In this document: positions 35,901-47,569 of the stretch, piece by piece
Numbering within the stretch: the first letter of the stretch is position 1
Layout: each line of letters begins with the position of its first letter
DNA from: Pseudomonas sp. ADAK18
GTDB taxonomy: Bacteria; Pseudomonadota; Gammaproteobacteria; Pseudomonadales; Pseudomonadaceae
Reading direction: 5' to 3'
NCBI RefSeq assembly: GCF_012935695.1
Contig: NZ_CP052859.1
Coordinates: forward strand, 1,405,001-1,469,000
Length of the DNA: 64,000 nucleotides
The notes under the pieces: model-generated
What the model was told of the DNA's origin: nothing
Databases searched by the model: none
Seen by the model: the letters and a program-made list of their open reading frames with translations, nothing else
Translations under genes and position numbers: made by a program

Positions 35901-38900
35901 GCGCTGATCGACTCGCCACCCACCGACGGTGGTGTCGGGCGCCTGACCAATACTTCAGTGCATCAGGACGGTATCGCCCCAGTGCTGACGCCTGGGGTCA
36001 ACGGTGGTTGGATGCCGCTGTCACCCAGCTTCAGCCTGGACGTGAACCCGCAAAGCAAAACCAATTATGTGGGGTTCAATGTTGATAAGGCGTTTTCCCC
36101 CTCGGATCAATTGGCGATTCTGTCCGACCTGACGGTAGAAACCTGGCTGGCCCAGAGCGATGCCCGAATCAATCCGTCGTCCCGGGTCTTGTCCTATAAC
36201 GTCCTTGGCAACCGCCAGCACCCGGACTTGCCGGTGCAGTACATGATCGGTGCCCGGCAAGGGCCGGGGCTGGTAATGAACGACAGCACCTACGTCAGTC
36301 GCTCGTTCAACTTCAAACCGCCGGCCTTGTCATTGCAGGTTTACCTGTACCTGTCGCAAAGTAATTTGACCGGTATTGTGCTGACGGTTTCGCAAGTGCG
36401 GGGTAGCGCCCGGTACGTGCAACTGTCGTTGGACGAGTACGGCAAGGCGGTGCTGACGTTCCTCCAGAATGCCGGCCAAGTGCAGACGGCTCAGCCCCTG
36501 CCGGTGGGCGCCTGGGTGTGTCTGACCGCGGTGGTCGCCGATGCAGGGCAGGGGCAGGTGACCCTCAAACTGTCGGTCAACGCCGATGCACCGGTCAAGG
36601 CCACGGTGGCCAACAGTTTCAGTGGCGACCTCGGCGCCCTGATGTTGGGCGACAACCAAGGCAACAGCTTGCCGGCGCGCGTCAATGGGGTGGCGTTCTG
36701 GCAGCGGGCCTTGAGTGATAGCCAGATGCAAAACAGTTACCGCTATGGCTTTGCCGACACCGACTCGATGCTGGGTATTCGCTGGAACTTGGCCGAAGGG
36801 AGCGGGGTAGCCGTCGTCAATTCAGCGGCCACTGGCATCGAGTACGACGCAACGGTCATCAACCCGTCGAGCCCCGGCTGGGATGTGCACGGGGCGTTTC
36901 AGGTGCCCTATGCCGGGCGCAATGACCTGGTGCTCACCTCCAACCGCATCCTCAAAGGCTGGACCCACGTTGCCCTCGCATCCAGCCAGGGTCATGGGCT
37001 GAAACTGCTGGCCAGCAACTACGGCAAGGTGACCGATGGTGATGGCTTCAATCCGTCCAGCACCTTTGCTCTGGAAACCTGGGTTGCCCCATCGGCGCTG
37101 AACCGCAAACAGGTGCTGCTGGAGAAAAACGGCAGCTATTCGCTGTACATCAACACGCTGGGCCAAGTGTGCCTGACGGTGCAGTTGCAGAGGGACGGCT
37201 CCAAGTACGATGACCCGCCCATCAATTTCACACACGAGGTGAAGTTCGCCATCACGGCTGGCGTCACCACCTACGTGGCCGTGAACTTCAGCACCGGTAC
37301 CGTGGCCAATGACAGCGGCAGCAAGGACTACGTGGCGCAGAAGTATTTTGTGCGCGCAGGGCTGTACCTCAACGGCACACGGGTCGCGGAACAGTTGAAC
37401 AGTGCCCTGGACCAGCCAGCCACTGTGCGTACCCGGACGTCGTCCTATTACGTGGGAGTCAATGAAGACTTGAGCTTCAACTTCGAAGGGTTGATCTCCC
37501 ATGTGCGGGTATGGAACCGCAACCTGACCACCGACCAGATCGCCCAGACCTATGCGTTGCGCCTGACGCCCACCGCCATCGATGGGCTGGTGGCGGGCTG
37601 GGATTTCGATGAGATGACCGGCACCACCGCCCAGGACCTCACAGGCAATAACACCTTGGTGCTGACCAGTAACCAGTTGTGGACGATCTGGCAGGATGTG
37701 GCCCAGGCCAACCTGATCGTCAACGGTCGTCGCAGCTTGCCATTGCGCCTGACGGTCGCGGATGTCGGCGGTTATCAGGACAGCCAGTTCACCTTCGGTG
37801 GCGCACTTCAGGGTTCGAACCTGACGTTGCCTTACAGCGGCCAGATTGATGATGTGCGGCTGTTCTCCACGCGATTGACCGAGCAGCAGATTCGCGAAAG
37901 CATGAACAAGGCACTCACCGGTGGCGAAGATCACCTGGCAGCCTATTGGCGCATTGAGGCCGGCTCCGGACCGACCCTCTATGACATGACCGGCTATGGC
38001 AACAACGGCACCTTGCTGCCAGCGGCCAATCCGCCCTTGTGGAAAAACTCATCCGCACCGATCCAGAACGAAGCCCAGTACGTGGTCAATGCCCTGGGGG
38101 GCACACCGAACTATTTTGTCGCCCAGATCCAGGGCCAGCCTTCGGTCATTGAGTACGCCAGTGCCGAGCGGGATGCCTACGGCAAGGTCTTCAGCGTGAT
38201 GAAACGGGGTTATTTCTACGAAAGCAGCGATGGCGTAACGGCGCTGGAAGTGGGCTACAAGGTGGGTGACCTGGACACCTTGTTCGTCGGCCAGGTGCAA
38301 AGCAAACCGACGATCATCGGCTTTATTGAAGGCGGGCCGCCGTTGCCCAGCGAGAACCAGACCCTGGCCTATTGGGTTGGTGATGGTGGCGGGCCGGCCC
38401 CGGACTATGCGTCGGCCTGCTCGGTTACTTACCAGGAGAGTGAGACCAAAAGCTGGACCTTTACCGGCAACAAAACCTCAACCTTCAACGGCGAATTCAA
38501 CCTCAAGGGCGGCCTGTACCAGAAGAGCAAAAGTGATGTCTCGGTGGGGTTGGGGGCTGAGGCCGAAACCATGGTGCTGGAAACCACCATCACCGGCGGC
38601 GCCAAGATGGTCCTGTCGGGCAACCTGGGTGACGGCCTGGAGGTGTCACAAAACCACTCCAGCAGCGTCAGCCTATCGACCTCGATGACACCTTCCGGCA
38701 GTTGGGAGGCGGCCAATGCCTTGCTCAACCCTGTCGTGGGGCGGCGTTATATCCAGAACAACGTCGGCATCGCTCTGGTCAAGTCGTCGACGGCAGACCT
38801 GTACATGCAGGCGCTCAAGGGCACGCAGACTCCGGTGGGGTACGTCCTGGCGCCGAATACGACGATTCCGGTGGACACCAATATCATCGATTTTCCGATC

Positions 38901-40058
38901 AACCCGCGTTATGTGAAAAATGGCACGCTGGACGGCAAGGTCGGGCTGGTCAACGACCCTGATTACCCTGAAGCCAATGACGAGCGTGGCAGCTACTTCA
39001 AACCCTTGGAGGCCTACGGCACCAAGCGCAAGATCGAAAAACAGGAGCAGCAGCTCAAGGCCTATTACGACCAGTTCGATGTCAGCAAATACCGCACGGT
39101 AGCGGCCATGGACAGCCTGCGGGATAAGCTCAAGTCCAACCAGTTCTATGATTTCGCCAACCAGAAGAACCTGCGCAGCCTCTACAACAACTACGTCTGG
39201 ACGGCAGCGGGCGGGCTGCACAAAGAGGAGCACAGCTTCGCTAACAGCTACAGCGAAACCTACAGCGGCACCAGCACCCTGACGTTCGCCGCCGGGCTGG
39301 AGTTCAAGGCGGACATCGGCACACCCTTTGGGGGGTACTACATCGAGGCCGACACCTTGCTGGGCAACACGTGGACCATGACCGCCACCAAGGTTGAAGC
39401 CCTGTCCAACGGCTTTGCCTTGAGCTGCAGCGTGACCCCAACCAACTTCCTGCCGGCGCCGATCCTGACCCAGGATGGCAATAACCTGAAATTCAGTGGT
39501 TACGGCGCCAACGCCGCGCCGGGCAAGGTGGATGCTTATCGCTACATGTCATTCCTGTTGGCACCCGCTGCCGATAACTTCGCCGCGCTGTCCCAGGTGG
39601 TGGACGCGAATTGGCTGAACAATTCGACCACAGCCTCGGCAGCGGCCATGCGCGAAGCGATGAACAACCCCAGCGAACCCTGGAGGGTGATGTATCGCAC
39701 GACCTACGTCAGCCGCGTGCCCGCAGCGTTCCAGCCGGTCAAGGCTGACACCAATGCACCCAACATCACCCCGCCCGCCAACCTGCCTTCCAACTACTGG
39801 CTGGTGACAGTGATCGAAAAACAACTGAACAAGCCTGACCCGACGCGTCTGGAAATCGGTACGGCGATTGACACGGTACTGGGTAGCCCCGGCGCCGCAC
39901 CCGGCCTGCTCAAGGATCTGATTCCTTGGTGGACCGCTTTCTACTCGGCGGCCAAGGTCTATGGAACTGATGAATTCCTTGAATTAGCCGAGCTGCGGGT
40001 GGACTTGCTGAACTACATGGCCAGCAAGTACGAAGCAGACAACTACCGCAACAGCTGA
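32946..40058 (+). CDS. Giant LamG-repeat protein of unknown function (about 2,370 residues)
   Basis: No signal peptide and no membrane helix are evident. The N-terminal 300 residues are unrecognised. LamG/concanavalin-A-like modules are suggested at about residues 316-440, 1040-1275, 1368-1540 and a shorter one at 1610-1660, each ending in patterns such as GLISHVRVWNRNLTTDQI or GQIDDVRLFSTRLTEQQI. The last 550 residues contain two Ser/Thr-rich alternating stretches (around 1825-1905 and 2095-2125) that could form amphipathic beta hairpins. Start is GTG 32946 with AAGGAGTG seven bases upstream; the frame continues upstream to 32706 inside the oxidoreductase gene and is rejected. It is co-directional with and 22 bp after the sugar genes. 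Confidence 0.82.
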   Translation: MQQFNQIVSVNFQGVVVVFGRELAGKQAIYFDVLGQDVDSTDDDLDWSGFTPVGFTEQVRQVGMSIITVDCEASTLMPSTAPFRVVTDQKYISVIQQSLSGTLYVNRFRLLKTKSGTDQKTTAYVLSPAWEVRYARSHKEDVPADKSDKQDFLDPDAQPFLEPSLELSMITGVTDGNFDALLLPISGSESFAWQLLSLDGAKTAVRLFNFPATDNGLFDVAGKPVGSDLRILPDSVFSVAKAGSTAALTITSAPRAVTYVKHEKVVQPDGSSIGVRRATRAMITLTVADGTATVDSAISVSGTMADLSGVIVTSNIVPAEFDLRFDGVSSLGLVPPGSGANPLVINGPFEITLMLAPGIKGDGLSVVAGAAQSEEKNLAPYVSIVDGDKIEVGFGNGSARVSCRTLHQVLFNEVWTDLHIQYAGKGDNPFTLTVNDSSVPLTPCTTAAEPCGTPLALVGAASKGFVGALKKLEVKVAGTSVVLLDCNSVNYSVNPPTTLNQAASAVVVTVTGARLEPSASPVNSDMSGAFYIDAMGLTYYAGLAGFIRPDAAACLIDGSDGLLHLYYQGDSSLLTVAQFSTQSARATFTVDWTTQWSSSGLRAAALEQPSTSVALYRGWGCETWAPVGARLLAAPDTTQSGFLNFVAHRVGTYMNGTQITVSASSVSELLCDISVKAAQDVGTETWHGLPRDVGQLSQIWNGAGSNNPDDPDVLNQSKPYYDYAASAPAVLIPTLAGGNGSFFLLTSVPQLPVTLTSVQVAAGATAEFVVIDVTIKAPPRWPATATLNQHWPTVPAAPRTLLDVFAGKASHYDYSAVTTTGSRAYGLPMSLARSDEQVSHVLMFVRDEQKDFSVTVAQGSRPALCNVAICGVSLTDVPREQAGFVRVLNGDDPSYPYPSGYQTGLATLIYALGNGLSADVVDTPAPAPEGGAFAYAGLLRVLFQGPSYDAPGMATQALTAAAVIQGARLAFQGRDDALRGSMLFGALIDSPPTDGGVGRLTNTSVHQDGIAPVLTPGVNGGWMPLSPSFSLDVNPQSKTNYVGFNVDKAFSPSDQLAILSDLTVETWLAQSDARINPSSRVLSYNVLGNRQHPDLPVQYMIGARQGPGLVMNDSTYVSRSFNFKPPALSLQVYLYLSQSNLTGIVLTVSQVRGSARYVQLSLDEYGKAVLTFLQNAGQVQTAQPLPVGAWVCLTAVVADAGQGQVTLKLSVNADAPVKATVANSFSGDLGALMLGDNQGNSLPARVNGVAFWQRALSDSQMQNSYRYGFADTDSMLGIRWNLAEGSGVAVVNSAATGIEYDATVINPSSPGWDVHGAFQVPYAGRNDLVLTSNRILKGWTHVALASSQGHGLKLLASNYGKVTDGDGFNPSSTFALETWVAPSALNRKQVLLEKNGSYSLYINTLGQVCLTVQLQRDGSKYDDPPINFTHEVKFAITAGVTTYVAVNFSTGTVANDSGSKDYVAQKYFVRAGLYLNGTRVAEQLNSALDQPATVRTRTSSYYVGVNEDLSFNFEGLISHVRVWNRNLTTDQIAQTYALRLTPTAIDGLVAGWDFDEMTGTTAQDLTGNNTLVLTSNQLWTIWQDVAQANLIVNGRRSLPLRLTVADVGGYQDSQFTFGGALQGSNLTLPYSGQIDDVRLFSTRLTEQQIRESMNKALTGGEDHLAAYWRIEAGSGPTLYDMTGYGNNGTLLPAANPPLWKNSSAPIQNEAQYVVNALGGTPNYFVAQIQGQPSVIEYASAERDAYGKVFSVMKRGYFYESSDGVTALEVGYKVGDLDTLFVGQVQSKPTIIGFIEGGPPLPSENQTLAYWVGDGGGPAPDYASACSVTYQESETKSWTFTGNKTSTFNGEFNLKGGLYQKSKSDVSVGLGAEAETMVLETTITGGAKMVLSGNLGDGLEVSQNHSSSVSLSTSMTPSGSWEAANALLNPVVGRRYIQNNVGIALVKSSTADLYMQALKGTQTPVGYVLAPNTTIPVDTNIIDFPINPRYVKNGTLDGKVGLVNDPDYPEANDERGSYFKPLEAYGTKRKIEKQEQQLKAYYDQFDVSKYRTVAAMDSLRDKLKSNQFYDFANQKNLRSLYNNYVWTAAGGLHKEEHSFANSYSETYSGTSTLTFAAGLEFKADIGTPFGGYYIEADTLLGNTWTMTATKVEALSNGFALSCSVTPTNFLPAPILTQDGNNLKFSGYGANAAPGKVDAYRYMSFLLAPAADNFAALSQVVDANWLNNSTTASAAAMREAMNNPSEPWRVMYRTTYVSRVPAAFQPVKADTNAPNITPPANLPSNYWLVTVIEKQLNKPDPTRLEIGTAIDTVLGSPGAAPGLLKDLIPWWTAFYSAAKVYGTDEFLELAELRVDLLNYMASKYEADNYRNS

Positions 40059-40087
40059 TACTCAACCTACGTAAAGGAGTTACGAAC

Positions 40088-40633
40088 ATGGCTGATACAA
40101 GTTTTGCAGTGACCGGCATTTATTCGGGTCTACAAATAGCAGCGACAGGCACCGGTGGATTGGTGAGTGTCGCGTCGACGGTCTCGGCGCAGACGGGCTA
40201 TGCCATTGCCCGGCAAATGACCTCCGACGGCACGCCTTACGCGGTGCTGACGGCGGCCAACACGCAACCGGCCACCGATCCGGCGAGCCTGGTGGTTGGC
40301 GCACACTACGAGCAGACCGTGACTTACGACGAGCTCGATCTGGAGGTGCGTTACACCGATATCCCGGCGGGCACCCAGGTGTCGGTGGAGGCGACCAACA
40401 GCAAGTTGGCCATCTCGCGGCAGGCCATTAACGGCACTAGCCTGGTGGGCACCCAGAGCGAAAACCAAGAAGCATTCACCATGGACTTGAGCTTGAGTCT
40501 GTGGGTGACCAGCCCCGACACGTTGAAGAAAACCTCAGCTGTGACCCTGAGCTTGTCGAGCATCGCAAGTGGTAGCGGTGGGCCGGTGAAGAAGGTGCTG
40601 TTGCAGAAGGTCCAGATCAACCTGTCCAAGTAA
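40088..40633 (+). CDS. Unknown 181-residue beta-rich protein
   Basis: I do not recognise a family. The protein is rich in Thr, Ser, Val and Ala, without signal peptide, cysteines or membrane helix, and looks all-beta. It contains DLEVRYTDIPAGT (around residues 80-93), echoed in the next gene's DLAVVFKNIPKGT, suggesting a shared domain. ATG 40088 has AAAGGAGTT upstream and lies 29 bp after the giant LamG gene, so the three proteins of the tail are probably made together, perhaps as partners. Confidence 0.75.
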   Translation: MADTSFAVTGIYSGLQIAATGTGGLVSVASTVSAQTGYAIARQMTSDGTPYAVLTAANTQPATDPASLVVGAHYEQTVTYDELDLEVRYTDIPAGTQVSVEATNSKLAISRQAINGTSLVGTQSENQEAFTMDLSLSLWVTSPDTLKKTSAVTLSLSSIASGSGGPVKKVLLQKVQINLSK

Positions 40634-40655
40634 TCCTCTGTAAGGAGTACAGATT

Positions 40656-41684
40656 ATGGCTACTGAAACATGGAGCGGGATTGTCGTTCGCGCCACTCTC
40701 TCGGAGAACGGTACAGTTCCGCGCAGTTCCTCATCCGGCTCGCCGGACATCATCCTGGCCGGCAAGGCGCCGCTCGAGGATCCTTCGGTATTGACCGACC
40801 CTGCCAACTACAGCAACGGTTATGACAACAAGCTGTACATCGGTTGGCCGAACTTCCTCTACGTTCGCGGCAAGAACTACACCACCGGTGATCTGTCGGG
40901 CAGTTGGAACCTCTTTTGGGCCACACCCAACATCCTGCTCTACCCCTACCTGTGGGAGAAGAACCAGCTCAAGACGTCGGCGGGCAACCAGAATCCGGCC
41001 TTCACCATCAAGGCGGGAGCCATCGGTGCGTCTACCGATTGTTTCACCTGGATACCACCGAATACCTCCGACCACTACTGCATGATTGCTGTGGCCAACA
41101 CCCCGGATCATCCCAACCCGCTCAAGGGCGTGACCAATATCACCGACTTGGCGGATATTCTCTCGAAGAATGCCAACATCGCGCAGCGCAACGTGCAGAT
41201 GGTGCGCGGCGACGTTCCGCAGGTGGTGAGCACGGCGGGGTACAACCAGGGCGACGAAGGCGCGACGGTGGACCTGGCGGTGGTGTTTAAAAACATTCCC
41301 AAAGGCACCTCGTACACCGTTGCTTCCGGGACCTTGCTCAATGGAAAGGCGCTCAGCCATTCCGAAAGCAACACCCAGGACAATGACTTCAAATATGCCT
41401 GGGTCGGCCAGGATATTCCGGCCAACTGGCAGACGTTGTTTACCTTCACGCTGACGTTTGGTAGTGATTGGTCGGGCATTCCTCCCGGTAACATCCCCTC
41501 GGTCGAGATTCGCGGTGAATTGGTACAAGGGACTCAGGACCGCCTGTACCACAACCCGGCTGCGCGCCTGGCGGATCCACATCCGCACACCAAGCAAGTG
41601 CGCCTGGATGTGACCGGCGGGCCGGTGAAAGTGATTGTCGCGGGCAGCGTGACGACCGTTTACACCGATATCGGGCCGAAGTAA
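40656..41684 (+). CDS. Unknown 342-residue protein, last gene of the cluster
   Basis: No family recognised. It is rich in Asn, Thr, Ser and Trp with no signal peptide or membrane helix. An N-terminal part (1-130; WSGIVVRATLSENGT, PYLWEKNQL) precedes a part resembling the 181-residue neighbour (DLAVVFKNIPKGTSYTV near residue 207) and a C-terminal segment with HPHTKQVRLDV. Start ATG 40656 has TAAGGAGTA upstream, 22 bp after the previous stop. A perfect hairpin at 41692-41711 follows its stop. Confidence 0.75.
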   Translation: MATETWSGIVVRATLSENGTVPRSSSSGSPDIILAGKAPLEDPSVLTDPANYSNGYDNKLYIGWPNFLYVRGKNYTTGDLSGSWNLFWATPNILLYPYLWEKNQLKTSAGNQNPAFTIKAGAIGASTDCFTWIPPNTSDHYCMIAVANTPDHPNPLKGVTNITDLADILSKNANIAQRNVQMVRGDVPQVVSTAGYNQGDEGATVDLAVVFKNIPKGTSYTVASGTLLNGKALSHSESNTQDNDFKYAWVGQDIPANWQTLFTFTLTFGSDWSGIPPGNIPSVEIRGELVQGTQDRLYHNPAARLADPHPHTKQVRLDVTGGPVKVIVAGSVTTVYTDIGPK

Positions 41685-41691
41685 CCGTGCT

Positions 41692-41711
41692 GGAGCGAGC
41701 TTGCTCGCTCC
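41692..41711. terminator. Hairpin ending the large cluster, shared with the convergent araC-like gene
   Basis: GGAGCGAGC and GCTCGCTCC are perfect 9-bp arms around TT. The hairpin begins 8 bp after the 342-residue protein's stop and touches the stop codon of the minus-strand regulator. There is no T-run on either side, so it is either a REP half-unit or a factor-assisted end. Confidence 0.6.
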
Positions 41712-42622
41712 TACACCTTGTCCCGTTGGCGCTTCAGGGTTTCGCTGGGCAGCTCTTTGAACAACGCCCAATAACTATGGGAAAAACGCCCCAGGTGCCA
41801 GAACGACCAATTCATCGCCACCTCGGCCACCGTGGTCTCGGCAGACGGTGGGTTGAGTAACTCCCTTCTCGCGCTGTTCAATCGGCGCAATCGCAGCCAC
41901 TGCGCCGGGCTCATGCCGGTGTAGGTCTTGAAGCCATGCTGCAATTGGCGCAACGGCACGCCGGCGATACGCGCCAGTTCCAGCAGGTTGACGGTTTCAT
42001 CCGGTACATCCGCCGCCCATTCACCGATACGGGCCATGAGTGTTCGCTCCTCGGTGCGTCGCTGCAATGAACCTTGGTCCAGGCACACGCAGGCGTTGTC
42101 GAGAATGAACAGACAATCGTCGAGTAACTGTTGGGTCAGGGCGTCACGGCTGGGTGGATCGACGACTTCTGACAAGCGCGTCAATGTTCCGCTCAGCCAA
42201 CGGCTGAACAGGGCGTTTTGCAGGGAGGTGAGAGGGGCCATGAACAGTCCTTCGAGCTTTGCCACATCCAACCCATGGCGCTGGACGAACTGCGGGCCAA
42301 ACACCACGGCCACTTCCCGGTAGTTTTCCGGGGTGATCCAGGTGTTGCGGCTTTCGCCATTGAGCATGTACAGCGCGTTGTCGCTGCCATCAAAACAGAA
42401 CGCCAGGGAGCCCGGCGGCGCGTTGAAGTTCTGCTCCACCCGCGTGTTCATGCACTCTTCGTAGACCTCGACACCTTGCAGGTCGAGGTAGCGGATCAGC
42501 CCGGCAAAATGCCCCGGGGACATTTGCTGATACTGCTGGACCCAGCCGGGTGTGGCATTGCATTGAGCGGCTACATCGCCGGTGGCGAAGGCCTGTACAC
42601 GCAAGGGAGCTGCCTGTGTCAT
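41711..42622 (-). CDS. AraC-family transcriptional regulator of the divergent glutamyl-amine ligase gene
   Basis: A 303-residue protein with a C-terminal AraC double HTH (about 205-300; ELARIAGVPLRQLQHGF and a second helix near AEVAMNWSFWHLGRFSHSYWALF) and an N-terminal sensing domain without strong motif. ATG 42622. It is divergent from the gamma-glutamylpolyamine-synthetase-like gene with 161 bp between, so it most likely regulates that gene, with a polyamine or derived amine as effector. It is convergent with the large cluster and probably unrelated to it. Confidence 0.87.
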   Translation of the reverse strand: MTQAAPLRVQAFATGDVAAQCNATPGWVQQYQQMSPGHFAGLIRYLDLQGVEVYEECMNTRVEQNFNAPPGSLAFCFDGSDNALYMLNGESRNTWITPENYREVAVVFGPQFVQRHGLDVAKLEGLFMAPLTSLQNALFSRWLSGTLTRLSEVVDPPSRDALTQQLLDDCLFILDNACVCLDQGSLQRRTEERTLMARIGEWAADVPDETVNLLELARIAGVPLRQLQHGFKTYTGMSPAQWLRLRRLNSARRELLNPPSAETTVAEVAMNWSFWHLGRFSHSYWALFKELPSETLKRQRDKV

Positions 42623-42783
42623 GGGTAACCTGAGCGCACTCTATTGGTGCGTTTTGGGTGGCGCAAAGTGGATAGATGCCGTCGCACGGCTGGCCCAAGA
42701 TAGACCTCAATGCGCTGCGGGGGAAGTGGGTCGTCGAACCTGACCGAACCGCCGGCGCTTTCAAAACCCATGACGAGGTCCTT

Positions 42784-46731
<3,948 letters not shown>

Positions 46732-46747
46732 GGGTTTTTTGGGGGGA

Positions 46748-47546
46748 GTGTATATCCGTTATTTCGGTAACGGCCGCCTAGGGTTTCGCTTTTACAGCGA
46801 CTCACTTTGCAAAAGCGGCAAAGTAAGCAAAACGCTCTTGCCCCACCACTCGGTGCCTCGCTGTGGCTCGGCATGCCCGAACGCAGGCATTACTCCGTGG
46901 GCCGCCGCGACGGGCCATCCATGGCCCAACGCGGCTAAACCGGCGTCCTGCCGGTTTACCCACTGCGTAATGCCTGCGTTCGGCCAGCGTGGTTTAACGG
47001 GGCGCCTAAGATCACAATCAAAAGCACGGCGGCCTGAAAGCCGACCTGAGTGGTAGAAGCAAAGAAGGTCCAGCAAGGGCCAGAGCGAAAGCAGATCTGC
47101 TTTTCTGTGGGAGCTGGCTTGCCTGCGATGGCATCACCTCGGTGTTCCTGAAAGACCGAGTTGCCTGCATCGCAGGCAAGCCAGCTCCCACAGTAGACCG
47201 TGCCTGCTTTTGATTTTGCCTTCGCTTCACACCACTCAAGCCGGCCGGTAGGCCGCTGTGCTCTTGATCTGCTTTTGACTTTGATCTTAGGCGCCCCGTT
47301 AAACCACGATGGCTGAACGTAGGCATTGGTCCGTGGGTAAACCGGCAGGACGCCGGTTTAGCCGCACTGGGCCAGGGATGGCCCATTGCGGCGGCCCACG
47401 GAGCAATGCCGGAGAGAAGGCATGCCGAGCCACAGCGAGGCACCGAGTGGTGGGGCAAGAGCGTTTTGCTTACTTTTGCGCTGTTCAAAAGTGAGTCGCC
47501 GTAAGGGCGAAACCCTAGGCAGCCATTACCGAAATAACGGATATTC
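46748..47546. repeat. ~0.8 kb imperfect palindromic element (copy 3)
   Basis: The first ~40 bp (starting GTGTATATCCGTTATTTCGG) and the last ~40 bp are near-perfect reverse complements, and most of the remaining arms pair imperfectly. The centre is a REP hairpin at 47105-47193. The right half matches copies 1 and 2. It sits between the convergent PuuB-like and solute-binding-protein genes with almost no spare sequence on either side. No open frame in it is credible. Confidence 0.87.
47105..47193. repeat. Central REP hairpin of palindromic element copy 3
   Basis: CTGTGGGAGCTGGCTTGCC arms, with the inner stem CTCGGT/ACCGAG, repeat the hairpin of copy 2 at 16551-16639. Confidence 0.85.
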
Positions 47547-47569
47547 ACACAGTCACCCACCCACCCACC

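Larger units (their letters stand above)
21686..41684 (+). other. Apparent 13-gene transcription unit: aminocyclitol/pseudo-oligosaccharide-like cluster plus three unknown proteins
   Basis: All thirteen genes point the same way. Those from 21686 to 27418 overlap the next gene by a few bases (ATGA or GTGA, once 20 bp), and later gaps are 0 to 37 bp. A perfect 20-bp hairpin follows the last stop. The gene content (inosose synthase-like, inosose aminotransferase-like, radical SAM/SPASM, GT4, PIG-L deacetylase) parallels the 2-deoxystreptamine and paromamine steps of butirosin and neomycin biosynthesis. Product and regulation are unknown. Confidence 0.75.

Noticed and set aside
21686..41684. Interpretation of the large unit as an O-antigen or capsule cluster
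   Set aside because: No wzx flippase, wzy polymerase, initiating transferase or export ABC genes are present, and the inosose synthase and aminotransferase are not O-antigen enzymes. It remains a fallback if the cyclase proves otherwise.
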